From Isoptericola halalbus (GTDB lineage Bacteria; Actinomycetota; Actinomycetes; Actinomycetales; Cellulomonadaceae): DNA of 64,000 nucleotides. The DNA lies in contig VJZX01000008.1 of assembly GCA_009663185.1 (NCBI GenBank), positions 98,511 to 162,510 of the forward strand, in the 5' to 3' direction. The notes below the pieces were generated by a model. The model worked only from the letters and a program-made list of their open reading frames with translations, did no database searches and was not told the origin of the DNA. Of this stretch, positions 11,007-19,843 are shown piece after piece; position 1 is the first letter of the stretch, and each line of letters opens with the position of its first letter. The translations under genes were made by a program, and so were the position numbers.

Positions 11007-12946
11007 CGGGCCGCCTCCTTCGCCTTGTCGTCCCGCTTCTCGTCCCACGCGTCCTCGGTGTCGGCCAGCTCGCCGGCGGCGCGCTCGTCGGCGAGCTCGC
11101 GCGCCCGGCGGGCGGCCTGGACCTCGTACGCGGTCGCGAGCTCGCGGTAGCCGGGGTCGCGCGCGAGCAGCTCCGCGTGCGTGCCGACGTCGACCACTCG
11201 GCCCCCCTCGAGGTGCACGACGACGTCGGCGAGCGCGACCGACGACATGCGGTAGGCGACCATGACCACCGTCGTGGCACGCCGGCCGTCGGCGGTCCGC
11301 CGTCCGGCGAGCCCCGCGAGGATCTCCTGCTCGACGCGCGGGTCGACGGCGCTCGTGGCGTCGTCGAGCACGAGCAGGCGCGGGCGGCGCACGAGTGCCC
11401 GGGCGATCGCGATGCGCTGGCGCTGCCCGCCGGACAGGTTCGCGCCGCGCTCGCCGAGCGGCGCGTCGAGCCCGCCGGGCAGCGCCTTGACGACGGCGTC
11501 GACGCGCGCGAGGCGCAGCGCCTCCCAGACCTGCTCGTCGCCGAGGGCACCCGTGGCGCCCTCGAGCGTCTCGCCGACGTCCGTCAGGGTGACGTTCGCC
11601 CGCACGGTGTCCTCGAACACGAACGTCTGCTGCGCGACGAGCGCGACCTGGGCGGGCACCTCACCGTCGGCGAGGGTTCGAAGGTCGGCGCCGTCGAGCA
11701 GCACCCGGCCGCGCGTCGGGTCGCTGAGGCGCGCGAGGAGGGACACGAGCGTCGTCTTGCCGCTGCCCGTGGTGCCGACGACGGCGACGGTCGAGCCGGG
11801 CTCGACCTCGAGCGTGACGCCGTCGAGCAGCGTCGCGGTGCGGCCCGCGACCGGCACGTCGACGCCCACGCCGTCGAACCGCACGGCGAGGCCGGCGTCG
11901 CCGCGCGGCAGGCCGGCGGTGCCGGGCTCGATCGAACCGCGGGCGTCGAGCACGCGGGCGATGCGGTCGTAGCCGACGAGCGCGCGCGGCAGCTCGCCGA
12001 GCACCCAGCCGAAGGCCCGGACCGGCACGGCCATGATCGTGAGCAGGTAGGCCGCGGTGACGACGTCGCCGACCTCGACCGCGCCGGTCGAGGCGCGCCA
12101 CGTGCCGACGCCGAGCACCAGGAGCGTGCCGAGCGCCGGCAGCAGCTCGATCACGGGGTCGAAATAGGCCCGCACGACGCCGACGCGCACGTTGGCCGCC
12201 CGCAGCGCGTCGGTCCGCTCGGCGAAGCGGGCCTCCTCGCGGTCGGCGGTGCCGAGCGACTTGACGAGCAGCGCGGCCTCGAAGCTCTCGTGCGCGGCGT
12301 CGGCGACCTCGGCGCGCAGCTGCTGCGCGCGGGTGGCGGCGGGCGACATGTGCCGCTGGAAGACGAGGTTGGCGCCGATCGCGGCCGGGATGACGACCAG
12401 CGCCGCTGCGGCGAGCCACAGGTCGACGCGCACGAGCATGACCGTGGCGACGCCGATCATGACGACGACGCCGAGCGCGAACGGCAGCGGGTTGAACACG
12501 CCCGTCGCGGCCTCGACGTCGGCGCTCGCGTTGGACAGGAGCTGGCCCGTGGGGTGCGCGCGGTGCCACGACATGGGCAGGCGCAGGTACTGGCGCGTCA
12601 CACCGCGGCGATGGTGCGCCTGGATGTCGGCGTGGCCGAAGCCTGCGAAGATGCGCCGGCCGGCGACGGCCAGCGCAAGGGTGAGCGCCACCGCGCCGAG
12701 CACGAGGCCGGCGTGCCAGATGCGCTCCTGTGCGTCGGCGTCGCCGCCGATGGCGGGCACGACGATCGTGTCGGCGGCCCACCCGATCGCGCGGCTCACG
12801 GCGACGGTCGCCGCGCCGAAGATCGCCGACGCGACCACGGCGAGCACGTAGAGGCGCGGCTCGCTGCGCATGCCGCGCCACATGAGCGTCGCCGAGCGCC
12901 GGACCCGCGAGCCCGTGAGGGCGGCGGGTCGTGGTGCACCCGCCAT
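11003..12946 (-). CDS. ABC exporter half-transporter, degenerate NBD
   Basis: A 647-aa TMD-NBD protein. Walker A GTTGSGKTT and signature LSGGQRQRIAIARAL are canonical, but Walker B reads LLVLDDATSAVD, with Asp in place of the catalytic Glu, and the H-loop reads VAYRMSS, with Tyr for His. This is the pattern of the inactive half of heterodimeric exporters such as TM287/288 and BmrCD. A charged C-terminal extension of about 40 residues follows the NBD. ATG 12946 overlaps the hisF stop by 1 nt (TGATG). It most likely pairs with the next gene. Confidence 0.93.
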   Translation of the reverse strand: MAGAPRPAALTGSRVRRSATLMWRGMRSEPRLYVLAVVASAIFGAATVAVSRAIGWAADTIVVPAIGGDADAQERIWHAGLVLGAVALTLALAVAGRRIFAGFGHADIQAHHRRGVTRQYLRLPMSWHRAHPTGQLLSNASADVEAATGVFNPLPFALGVVVMIGVATVMLVRVDLWLAAAALVVIPAAIGANLVFQRHMSPAATRAQQLRAEVADAAHESFEAALLVKSLGTADREEARFAERTDALRAANVRVGVVRAYFDPVIELLPALGTLLVLGVGTWRASTGAVEVGDVVTAAYLLTIMAVPVRAFGWVLGELPRALVGYDRIARVLDARGSIEPGTAGLPRGDAGLAVRFDGVGVDVPVAGRTATLLDGVTLEVEPGSTVAVVGTTGSGKTTLVSLLARLSDPTRGRVLLDGADLRTLADGEVPAQVALVAQQTFVFEDTVRANVTLTDVGETLEGATGALGDEQVWEALRLARVDAVVKALPGGLDAPLGERGANLSGGQRQRIAIARALVRRPRLLVLDDATSAVDPRVEQEILAGLAGRRTADGRRATTVVMVAYRMSSVALADVVVHLEGGRVVDVGTHAELLARDPGYRELATAYEVQAARRARELADERAAGELADTEDAWDEKRDDKAKEAAR

Positions 12947-13716
12947 CAGCGGACCTCGATGCCCGAGGCCCGCATCGTGTCCTTGACGTCGTCGATCGTG
13001 AGGGTGCCGAAGTGGAAGACGCTCGCGGCCAGCACCGCGTCGGCGCCCGCACGCGCCGCGGCCACGAAGTGCTCCGGCGTCCCGGCGCCGCCCGAGGCGA
13101 CGAGCGGCACGGACACGCGCTCACGCACCGCCGCGAGCATCTCGAGGTCGAAGCCCGACGTCGTGCCGTCCGCGTCCATCGAGTTGAGCAGGATCTCGCC
13201 CGCGCCCAGCTCGGCGGCCTGCGCCGCCCACTCGACGGCGTCGATGCCCGTGCCGCGACGCCCGCCGTGCGTCGTGACCTCGAATCCCGACTCGGTGACG
13301 ACGTCGCCCGTGACCCGGCGTGCGTCGACCGACAGGGTCAGCACCTGGCGGCCGAACCGCTCGGCGATCTCGGCGACGAGCTGGGGGCGCGCGATCGCGG
13401 CCGTGTTGACGCCGACCTTGTCGGCCCCCGCACGCAGGAGCCTGTCGACGTCGTCGGTCGACCGGACGCCGCCGCCGACCGTGAGCGGGACGAACACCTG
13501 CTCGGCCGTGCGCCGTACGACGTCGACCATGGTCTCGCGCCCGCCCGAGGAGGCGGACACGTCGAGGAACGTCACCTCGTCGGCACCCATGGCGTCGTAC
13601 CGGCTCGCGAGCTCGACCGGGTCGCCCGCGTCGCGCAGGTTCTCGAAGTTGACGCCCTTGACGACCCGGCCGGCGTCGACGTCGAGGCACGGGATCACAC
13701 GGACGGCGACGGACAT
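12946..13716 (-). CDS. hisF: Imidazole glycerol phosphate synthase cyclase subunit
   Basis: Forms IGP and AICAR from PRFAR using ammonia channelled from HisH. A 256-aa TIM barrel with the catalytic Asp in [15 protein letters not shown], phosphate-binding VGGGVRS and VASGGAG, and the second acid in [10 protein letters not shown]. Start ATG 13716 gives the usual family N terminus [12 protein letters not shown]; a GTG at 13728 overlapping the FKBP stop as GTGA is possible and would add four residues. hisH is not in the window. Confidence 0.95.
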   Translation of the reverse strand: MSVAVRVIPCLDVDAGRVVKGVNFENLRDAGDPVELASRYDAMGADEVTFLDVSASSGGRETMVDVVRRTAEQVFVPLTVGGGVRSTDDVDRLLRAGADKVGVNTAAIARPQLVAEIAERFGRQVLTLSVDARRVTGDVVTESGFEVTTHGGRRGTGIDAVEWAAQAAELGAGEILLNSMDADGTTSGFDLEMLAAVRERVSVPLVASGGAGTPEHFVAAARAGADAVLAASVFHFGTLTIDDVKDTMRASGIEVR

Positions 13717-13724
13717 GCGTTGCT

Positions 13725-14690
13725 TCACCCCTGGGCGTTGTCGGAGGACTCGGCAGGCTTCTTCTTCTTGCCGGACGACTCGGGCTGGTCGACCACCGGA
13801 CGGTGGGCGTCGAGGATGTCGACCACGTACACGAGCGTCTCGTCGGCAAGGTCGCTGCTGGTGCCACCGTAGCCGAGGTGCGGCGGCACCACGAGCAACA
13901 CCCGAGAGCCCACCGTCTGTTCCAGCAGCCCCTGGTCCCAGCCCTCGATGAGCTGCCCGACGCCGATCGTGACCGTCTGCGGCCGTGCGCCGTGCGACCA
14001 CGTCGTGTCGAAGACCTTGCCGTTGCTCCACCGCACCGCGGTGAACCGGACCGTGAGCACGTGGCCGATGCGTACCTGCGGGCCCGTGCCGCGCACGAGC
14101 GGCGCGACCTCGAGCTCCGACGGCACCTGCCGCTTGGCCGGGACCGAGACGCGGGGCGCGCCGTCGGCGCCGGACCGCACGGTCGGCAGCCCCTCGACGG
14201 GCTCGACCGGGGTCCCGAACGCCTGCGTGGGCAGGATGTCGACGACGAGCACCACGGGCACGCCGTCGTCCTCGTCCAGGACGAGGAGTCGCGCGCCGGC
14301 GCTCTGACCGCGCAGCGTCTCGTACAGGTTCGGACCGAGTGCGTCCTCGTCCATCTCCATCCACGCGGGCACATGGGTCCACGTGTTCTGGATCACGCTG
14401 CCGTCCCGCCCGTCCTCGGCGTAGAGGTGCAGCAACACCGGTTCGCCCGGCTCGACCGGGTCGCCCGAACCGGACCACACGGTCCGCGCGCCGGGCCGCA
14501 CGACGTCGAACGGGGCGTCGTACTCGAGCGTCGCCCGCTCACCCGGCGCGCCGGCGACCTGCACGGGCGCCTGCGTCGGAGGCGCCGACGGGGCGACCTC
14601 ACCGAGCGCCGACGAGGCGGCCGAGCAGCCCCCGAGCACGAGCGCGCCCACGAGCGCGGCGGTCAGCAGGAGGGTCAGTCGGCGAAGCAC
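13725..14690 (-). CDS. FKBP-type peptidyl-prolyl isomerase lipoprotein
   Basis: A secreted, membrane-anchored prolyl isomerase of 321 aa. GTG 14690 gives a compact signal peptide with lipobox LGGC (lipidated Cys22). The C-terminal FKBP domain (about residues 200-310) shows [30 protein letters not shown] and VPPHLGYGG. The segment at residues 55-165 looks like a second, degenerate FKBP-like fold, so this may be a tandem FKBP with one dead copy. A Lys-rich, disordered tail follows. The start codon has a CAGACT hexamer 6 nt upstream and no Shine-Dalgarno; an ATG at 14729 would destroy the signal peptide and fall in the tandem repeat. Confidence 0.9.
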   Translation of the reverse strand: MLRRLTLLLTAALVGALVLGGCSAASSALGEVAPSAPPTQAPVQVAGAPGERATLEYDAPFDVVRPGARTVWSGSGDPVEPGEPVLLHLYAEDGRDGSVIQNTWTHVPAWMEMDEDALGPNLYETLRGQSAGARLLVLDEDDGVPVVLVVDILPTQAFGTPVEPVEGLPTVRSGADGAPRVSVPAKRQVPSELEVAPLVRGTGPQVRIGHVLTVRFTAVRWSNGKVFDTTWSHGARPQTVTIGVGQLIEGWDQGLLEQTVGSRVLLVVPPHLGYGGTSSDLADETLVYVVDILDAHRPVVDQPESSGKKKKPAESSDNAQG

Positions 14691-14714
14691 CGCGTCAGTC
14701 TGCCACGTGCCGGC

Positions 14715-14797
14715 CTCACACCAGCTCATACCCGGCTCACACCGGGCTCACACCGGGCTCACACCGGGCTCACACCGGGCTCACACCGGGCTCACAT
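14715..14797. repeat. 11-bp tandem repeat array between pafA and FKBP gene
   Basis: Five perfect copies of CTCACACCGGG at 14736-14790, flanked by two degenerate copies (14715-14735) and a partial one (14791-14797) that contains the pafA stop codon. On the transcribed strand the unit reads CCCGGTGTGAG and carries a TGA in one frame. It fills most of the pafA-FKBP spacer. It has no spacer structure, so it is not CRISPR. Copy number is likely to vary between strains. Confidence 0.9.
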
Positions 14798-16153
14798 CGA
14801 CTCGATGAGCCGCTCGACCCGCTCGTCGACGCTGCGGAACGGGTCCTTGCACAGGACCGTGCGCTGCGCCTGGTCGTTGAGCTTCAGGTGCACCCAGTCG
14901 ACGGTGTAGTCGCGCCTCGCCTCCTGGGCCGCGCGCACGAAGTCGCCGCGCAGCTTGGCGCGGGTCGTCTGTGGCGGGATCGCGGTCGACTCGAAGATCT
15001 CGAGGTCCGTCGTGACCCGCTCGACCATGCCCCGCGCCACGAGCAGGTTGTAGAGGCCCTCGGTCCGGGAGATGTCGTGGTACGCCAGGTCGAGGCGGGC
15101 GATGCGCGGGTCGTCGAGCGAGAGGTCGTGCTTGGCGCGGTAGCGTTCGATGAGGCGCAGCTTGATGACCCAGTCGAGCTCGCGCTCGACGAGCGTCAGG
15201 TCGCCCACCTCCAGGGCGCGCAGCCCGCGCTCCCACAGGTCGAGCACCTGCTTGACGACCGGCGTCGCGCCCAGGTGGGCGTCCACGTGCTCGCGCACCC
15301 GCTGGAAGTACTCGGTCTGGATGTCGACGGCGGTCATGGTGCGTCCGCTCGCGAGCTGCACCGGGTGCAGTCCCGTGCGGTCGTGGCTGATCTCCCGGAT
15401 GGCCCGGATCGGGTTCTCGAGCGTGAGATCGCGCATGGGCACGCCCGCCTCGACGAGCCGCAGCACCAGGTCGGTCGCGCCGACCTTGAGCATCGTCGTG
15501 GGCTCCGCCATCGAGGAGTCGCCGACGATGACGTGCAGGCGCCGGTAGCTCTCGGCGTCCGCGTGCGGCTCGTCGCGCGTGTTGATGATCGGCCGGGACC
15601 GCGTCGTCGCGCTCGAGACGGCCTCCCAGATGTGGTCCGCCCGCTGCGAGAGGCAGTAGACCGCGCCGCGCGGCGTCGCGAGGACCTTGCCCGCGCCGGT
15701 GAGCACCTGCCTCGTGATGAGGAACGGCACGAGCACCTCGGACAGCCGCGAGAAGTCGCCCTGCCGGCGTACCAGGTAGTTCTCGTGGCAGCCGTAGGAG
15801 TTGCCGGCCGAGTCGGTGTTGTTCTTGAACAGGTGCACCTTGCCGGGCAGGCCCTCGTGCTCGAGGCGCTGCTGGGCATCGGCGACGAGGCCCTCGAGGA
15901 TGCGCTCCCCGCCCCGGTCGTACGCGACGAGCTGACGCACGTCGTCGCACTCGGCCGTCGCGTACTCGGGGTGCGATCCGACGTCGAGGTAGAGCCGTGA
16001 GCCGTTGCGCAGGAAGACGTTCGACGACCGCCCCCACGCCACGACCTTGCGGAACAGGTACCGGGCGACCTCGTCCGCCGACAGCCCGCGGCCGTCGTCG
16101 GCCGCGCACGTCACCCCGTACTCGGTCTCCAGACCGAAGATCCTTCGCTCCAT
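14792..16153 (-). CDS. pafA: Proteasome accessory factor A, Pup ligase
   Basis: Ligates the C-terminal glutamate of Pup to substrate lysines with ATP, marking proteins for the mycobacterial-type proteasome. The 453-aa length matches the family. N terminus [14 protein letters not shown] holds the metal/ATP-binding glutamate; further conserved stretches are [50 protein letters not shown] and [12 protein letters not shown]. The start is set by homology (the ORF extends upstream without family similarity). The stop codon lies in the first unit of a tandem repeat. It is part of the dop-pup-prcB-prcA-pafA run. Confidence 0.97.
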   Translation of the reverse strand: MERRIFGLETEYGVTCAADDGRGLSADEVARYLFRKVVAWGRSSNVFLRNGSRLYLDVGSHPEYATAECDDVRQLVAYDRGGERILEGLVADAQQRLEHEGLPGKVHLFKNNTDSAGNSYGCHENYLVRRQGDFSRLSEVLVPFLITRQVLTGAGKVLATPRGAVYCLSQRADHIWEAVSSATTRSRPIINTRDEPHADAESYRRLHVIVGDSSMAEPTTMLKVGATDLVLRLVEAGVPMRDLTLENPIRAIREISHDRTGLHPVQLASGRTMTAVDIQTEYFQRVREHVDAHLGATPVVKQVLDLWERGLRALEVGDLTLVERELDWVIKLRLIERYRAKHDLSLDDPRIARLDLAYHDISRTEGLYNLLVARGMVERVTTDLEIFESTAIPPQTTRAKLRGDFVRAAQEARRDYTVDWVHLKLNDQAQRTVLCKDPFRSVDERVERLIESM

Positions 16154-16194
16154 GCCGGTCCCTCCCCTCGCGCGTTCCACGGTGCGCCGTCCTG

Positions 16195-16917
16195 TCAGTC
16201 TCCGGGCGGAGCGAGCAGGTCGGCCAGCCGCCCGCCGCTCAGACGCCGGAACGCCCGGCGCGGACGCCGGCGGTCCAGGACTGCGACCTCGAGCTGGGTC
16301 GGCGGGATCTGGCGCTCGCCGCCGTCGGCGACGACGTTGCCGTCCGGTCCGACGGCCCCGAGAGTGCGCACGGCGAGGCGCAGCACCTCGTCGAGCGGCA
16401 TGTCCGGCAGCCACGCCTCGGACACGCGCGTCCCGAGCTGCTCGGACTGCCCGCCCATGACGACGTGGCCGTGCTCGTCGGCGACCGAGCCGTCATAGGA
16501 GAGGCGGTAGATCTGGTCCTCGGCCGGCGTCGCACCGACCTCGGCGACGGTGAGCTCGACCTCGAGCGGCTTCGACTCGGTCGTGAACACCGTGCCGAGC
16601 GTCTGGGCGTACGCGTTGGCGAGACCCCGCGCCGTGACGTCGACGCGGTCGTAGGAGTAGCCGCGCAGGTCGGCGTAGCGCACGCCCGCGACCCGCAGGT
16701 TCTCGAACTCGTTGTACTTTCCGACCGCCGCGAAGGCGATGCGGTCGTAGATCTCGGAGATCTTGTGCAGCGCCCGCGACGGGTTCTCGGTGGCGAACGC
16801 GATCCCGTCGTCGTACGCGAGCACGACGACCGAGCGGCCGCGCGCGATGCCCTTGCGCGCGAAGTCCGCCCGGTCCTTCATGAGCTGCTCGGGCGAGACG
16901 TAGAACGGCATCGTCAT
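16195..16917 (-). CDS. prcA: Proteasome alpha subunit
   Basis: Forms the outer, gating rings of the 20S core. 240 aa, with the N-terminal gate peptide [19 protein letters not shown] and the alpha-type core [19 protein letters not shown]. It lacks a catalytic Thr, as expected. The Arg-rich C terminus is disordered. ATG 16917 overlaps the prcB stop as ATGA; a second ATG lies two codons later. The gap to pafA is 41 nt. Confidence 0.96.
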   Translation of the reverse strand: MTMPFYVSPEQLMKDRADFARKGIARGRSVVVLAYDDGIAFATENPSRALHKISEIYDRIAFAAVGKYNEFENLRVAGVRYADLRGYSYDRVDVTARGLANAYAQTLGTVFTTESKPLEVELTVAEVGATPAEDQIYRLSYDGSVADEHGHVVMGGQSEQLGTRVSEAWLPDMPLDEVLRLAVRTLGAVGPDGNVVADGGERQIPPTQLEVAVLDRRRPRRAFRRLSGGRLADLLAPPGD

Positions 16918-17783
16918 GCGCGCCCACCCCCTTCGTGAGCACCGCGCCGGGCGTCGAGGATCTGCTCGACGATCGTGGCCAGCTCGGCGTCGTCGACGCG
17001 CCGGTAGCCGTCCTCCGTCACGGTCGCAACGACCGGCCAGATGTTGCGCACGGGGTCGGGACCGCCCGTGGCGCTGTCGTCGTCGGCCGCGTCGTACAGC
17101 GCCTCGACGGCGACGTGCGCGGCCGCTGCCGCGTCCATGCCCGGACGCCAGAGCTTCTTGAGCGCCCCGCGCGCGAACACCGAGCCCGAGCCCACGCTGT
17201 GGTGGTCGTGCTCCTCGTAGCGACCGCCCGTGACGTCGTAGCTGAAGATGCGCCCGAGCCCCCGCTCGAGGTCGTAGCCGCCGAACAGCGGCACCACGGC
17301 CAGGCCCTGCAGCGCGAGGGACAGGTTGCCCCGGATCATCGTGGAGAGCCGGTTCGCCTTGCCGTCGAGCGACATGAGCGAGCCTTCGATCTTCTCGTAG
17401 TGCTCGAGCTCGAGCTGGAAGAGCCGCACGAGCTCGATGGCGATCCCTGCCGAGCCAGCGATCCCGACGGCCGAGTACTCGTCGGCAGGGAAGACCTTCT
17501 CCATCTCGCGGTTCGCGATCATGTTGCCCGCCGTGGCACGCCGGTCGCCCGCCATGACGACCCCTCGCGGGCCGTCGGCGGGCCCGAACGTGCACGCGAC
17601 GATCGTCGTGGCGTGCGGCGCGAGCGAGGCGGCGCTCCCGCCGCCACCGACACCGCCGGACGCGGCGAGGCGCCGTCCGGGCAGCAGGTCGGGCGCGTGC
17701 TCGGACAGGAAGTCCACGAAGGACGACGATCCCGGGCGCAGGTACGCGTCCGGGAGTCGTCCTGAGGTGTCAGCGTTGGTCAT
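16914..17783 (-). CDS. prcB: Proteasome beta subunit (catalytic)
   Basis: Catalytic ring subunit, an N-terminal threonine hydrolase. The 289-aa precursor has a 58-residue propeptide ending in LAPHA, then Thr59 in [48 protein letters not shown] contains the conserved Asp and Lys equivalents. A short Gly-rich insertion precedes the cleavage site. It starts 6 nt after the pup stop and overlaps prcA, so pup, prcB and prcA are probably co-translated. Confidence 0.96.
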   Translation of the reverse strand: MTNADTSGRLPDAYLRPGSSSFVDFLSEHAPDLLPGRRLAASGGVGGGGSAASLAPHATTIVACTFGPADGPRGVVMAGDRRATAGNMIANREMEKVFPADEYSAVGIAGSAGIAIELVRLFQLELEHYEKIEGSLMSLDGKANRLSTMIRGNLSLALQGLAVVPLFGGYDLERGLGRIFSYDVTGGRYEEHDHHSVGSGSVFARGALKKLWRPGMDAAAAAHVAVEALYDAADDDSATGGPDPVRNIWPVVATVTEDGYRRVDDAELATIVEQILDARRGAHEGGGRA

Positions 17784-17789
17784 GAAGGC

Positions 17790-17987
17790 TCACTGACCGC
17801 CCTTCTGCACGAAGCCGCGGACGAACGACTCCGCGTTGGTCTCGAGCACCTCGTCGATCTCCTCGAGCAGGGCGTCCACCTCGGCGTCGCGGTCGGTCGA
17901 CTGCGGCGCGGCAGGGGCCGGCGCGTCCGCGTCGTCGTCGGGCGTGCGGTCGTCGTGCTGCGGGTTGATCCGTTCCTGACCGGCCAT
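17790..17987 (-). CDS. pup: Prokaryotic ubiquitin-like protein Pup
   Basis: Small, intrinsically disordered protein tag of 65 aa. It ends in FVRGFVQKGGQ, so Dop must deamidate Gln65 to Glu before PafA can use it. The central helix (about residues 35-50, EVDALLEEIDEVLE) is the part that binds the Arc/Mpa coiled coil. ATG 17987 has AAGGAGG seven nt upstream. A TAGGCT -10-like hexamer at 18034-18039 in the 112-nt dop-pup gap could give pup its own promoter. Confidence 0.97.
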   Translation of the reverse strand: MAGQERINPQHDDRTPDDDADAPAPAAPQSTDRDAEVDALLEEIDEVLETNAESFVRGFVQKGGQ

Positions 17988-18099
17988 GGTCCGCCTCCTT
18001 CGCTCGGTCCTGCGATGAAGTGTCGCGAACGTCAGCCTATGCGCTGTGACGCACCCCGCGTGCACCGTGCGCGGCGTGTGCGCCCAGGGCTGAACCTGT

Positions 18100-19821
18100 T
18101 CACCCCTCGCCGCGCAGGCCCTTGAGCAGCGCGGCCGCGTCGGGGCTCGCGTCGAGCAGGGCGCCGATGTGCTTGCGGGTGCCGCGTGTCGGGTCGAGCA
18201 TCGGCACGCGCTGGAGCGCCGCAGAGCCCGGGATGTCGAAGATGACCGAGTCCCAGCTCGCGGCCGACACCTCGTCCGCGTAGCGGGCCATGACCTCCCC
18301 GCGGAACCACGCGCGGGTGTCGACCGGGGGGTGGTGCACGGCGTGGGCGACCTGGGGGTCGCCCACGAGCCGCTCGACCGCGCTCGACGCCACGAGACGG
18401 TGGTAGATGCCACGCTCGGGGCGCACGTCCGACCACTGCAGGTCCATCGCGTGCAGCCGCGTGTGGTCCCACTCGAGGCCGTCGCGCACCCGCATGCCCT
18501 CGAGCAGCCGGCGCTTGGCGATCCACTCGACCTCGCGCGCGCACGACGCCGGGTCGGTGCCGAGCCGGCGCACCACCGAGCGCCAGCGGTCGAGCACGTC
18601 GTCGGACGCCTCGTCGGAGCCGAGCGCCGCGAGGGCGCGGCCCACGACCTCGGCATACGCCTCCTGGATCTCGAGCGCCGTGCGCCTGGTCCCGTCGGCG
18701 AGCTCGAGGGAGTACCGCAGCTCCAGGTCGCGGGAGACCCGCTGGACGTCCCCGACGGGGTCCGCGAGCCCCAGCGCGGCGAGCTCGGCGCGGACGGGCA
18801 CCCCTGCCTCGGCGAGGTCGTCGAGGTTCTCGAGCATCCACAGCACGAGCGACGTCGTGCCGAGCTTGAGGTACGTGGCGACCTCGAACAGGTTGGCGTC
18901 ACCGAGGATCAGGTGCAGGCGGCGCCAGCGGGTGCGGTCCGCGTGCGGCTCGTCGCGCGTGTTGACGATGGGCCGGCGCAGCGTCGTCTCCAGACCGACC
19001 TCGGCCTCGATGTAGTCGGCGCGCTGCGACAGCTGGTAGCCCGCCTCGGCGCCCGTGGGGCCCAGACCCACGCGGCCCGAGCCGGCGAAGACCTGCCGCG
19101 TCACCAGGAACGGCGTGAGCAGCTCGACGAGCGTGCCGAACGGCAGCGCCCGGTCGACCAGATAGTTCTCGTGCGTGCCGTAGCTCGCGCCCTTGCCGTC
19201 GACGTTGTTCTTGTACAGCACGACCTCGGAGCCCGGGACCTGCGCGAGCTCGCGCGAGGCAGCGAGCATGACCCGCTCGCCGGCGACGTCCCACAGGACG
19301 CCGTCGAGCGGGTTGGTCACCTCGGGGGACGAGTACTCAGGGTGCGCGTGGTCCACGTAGAGCCGCGCCCCGTTCGTCAGGATGCAGTTGGCCGCGCTCG
19401 GGTCGTCGTACTCCTCGCCCACCGGCCGCTCGACGTCTTCGGGTCCCTGGGCGCGCCGCGACCGGCCCCCGGGCGCGCCGGTGCTCCCGGCCACCCGGGC
19501 CGACGGAGGGCCGGCAGGCGTGTCGACAGCGACGGAGGCGCCAGCCACCGGTCCGGGCGGCGCGGGCCGCGTCGGGTCGTCGGTGAGCAGCGACGGGTGG
19601 GCCGACGCCCGCTGCAGGTGGAAGCCGCGCGCGTCCTGCAGCGGGTCCTCGTCGTCGTAGTCCCACCGGGCCGGGGGGTGCCCCCCGGGCCGGCCACCCG
19701 AGACGAGGGCTCGATAGGTCGTCACGACCTGCGAGCTCATGAGCATCGGGTTCGCCAGCGGCCGACCCGGGGACAGCACTCCGTACTCGGTCTCGATGCC
19801 CATCACACGACGAACGCTCAC
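18100..19821 (-). CDS. dop: Pup deamidase/depupylase
   Basis: Deamidates the C-terminal Gln of Pup and removes Pup from substrates; a PafA paralogue. 573 aa with RRVMGIETEYGV, ANCILTNGARLYVDHAHPEY, YKNNVDGKGASYGTHENYL, SQRADYIEAE and LHLILGDANLFEVATYLK. Residues 81-140 form a Pro/Gly/Arg-rich insertion that makes it longer than most Dop proteins. GTG 19821 is preceded at 6 nt by TAGGGT, consistent with a leaderless transcript and a promoter separate from arc, whose stop is 22 nt away. Confidence 0.96.
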   Translation of the reverse strand: MSVRRVMGIETEYGVLSPGRPLANPMLMSSQVVTTYRALVSGGRPGGHPPARWDYDDEDPLQDARGFHLQRASAHPSLLTDDPTRPAPPGPVAGASVAVDTPAGPPSARVAGSTGAPGGRSRRAQGPEDVERPVGEEYDDPSAANCILTNGARLYVDHAHPEYSSPEVTNPLDGVLWDVAGERVMLAASRELAQVPGSEVVLYKNNVDGKGASYGTHENYLVDRALPFGTLVELLTPFLVTRQVFAGSGRVGLGPTGAEAGYQLSQRADYIEAEVGLETTLRRPIVNTRDEPHADRTRWRRLHLILGDANLFEVATYLKLGTTSLVLWMLENLDDLAEAGVPVRAELAALGLADPVGDVQRVSRDLELRYSLELADGTRRTALEIQEAYAEVVGRALAALGSDEASDDVLDRWRSVVRRLGTDPASCAREVEWIAKRRLLEGMRVRDGLEWDHTRLHAMDLQWSDVRPERGIYHRLVASSAVERLVGDPQVAHAVHHPPVDTRAWFRGEVMARYADEVSAASWDSVIFDIPGSAALQRVPMLDPTRGTRKHIGALLDASPDAAALLKGLRGEG

Positions 19822-19843
19822 GCGCCCACCCTACGGCGAGACC

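Noticed and set aside
14715..14797. Short direct repeats considered as a CRISPR array
   Set aside because: Units are 11 bp, directly abutting with no spacers, and no cas genes are nearby (the RecB-like gene with a Cas4-type cysteine pattern is 9 kb away and is a common stand-alone nuclease).
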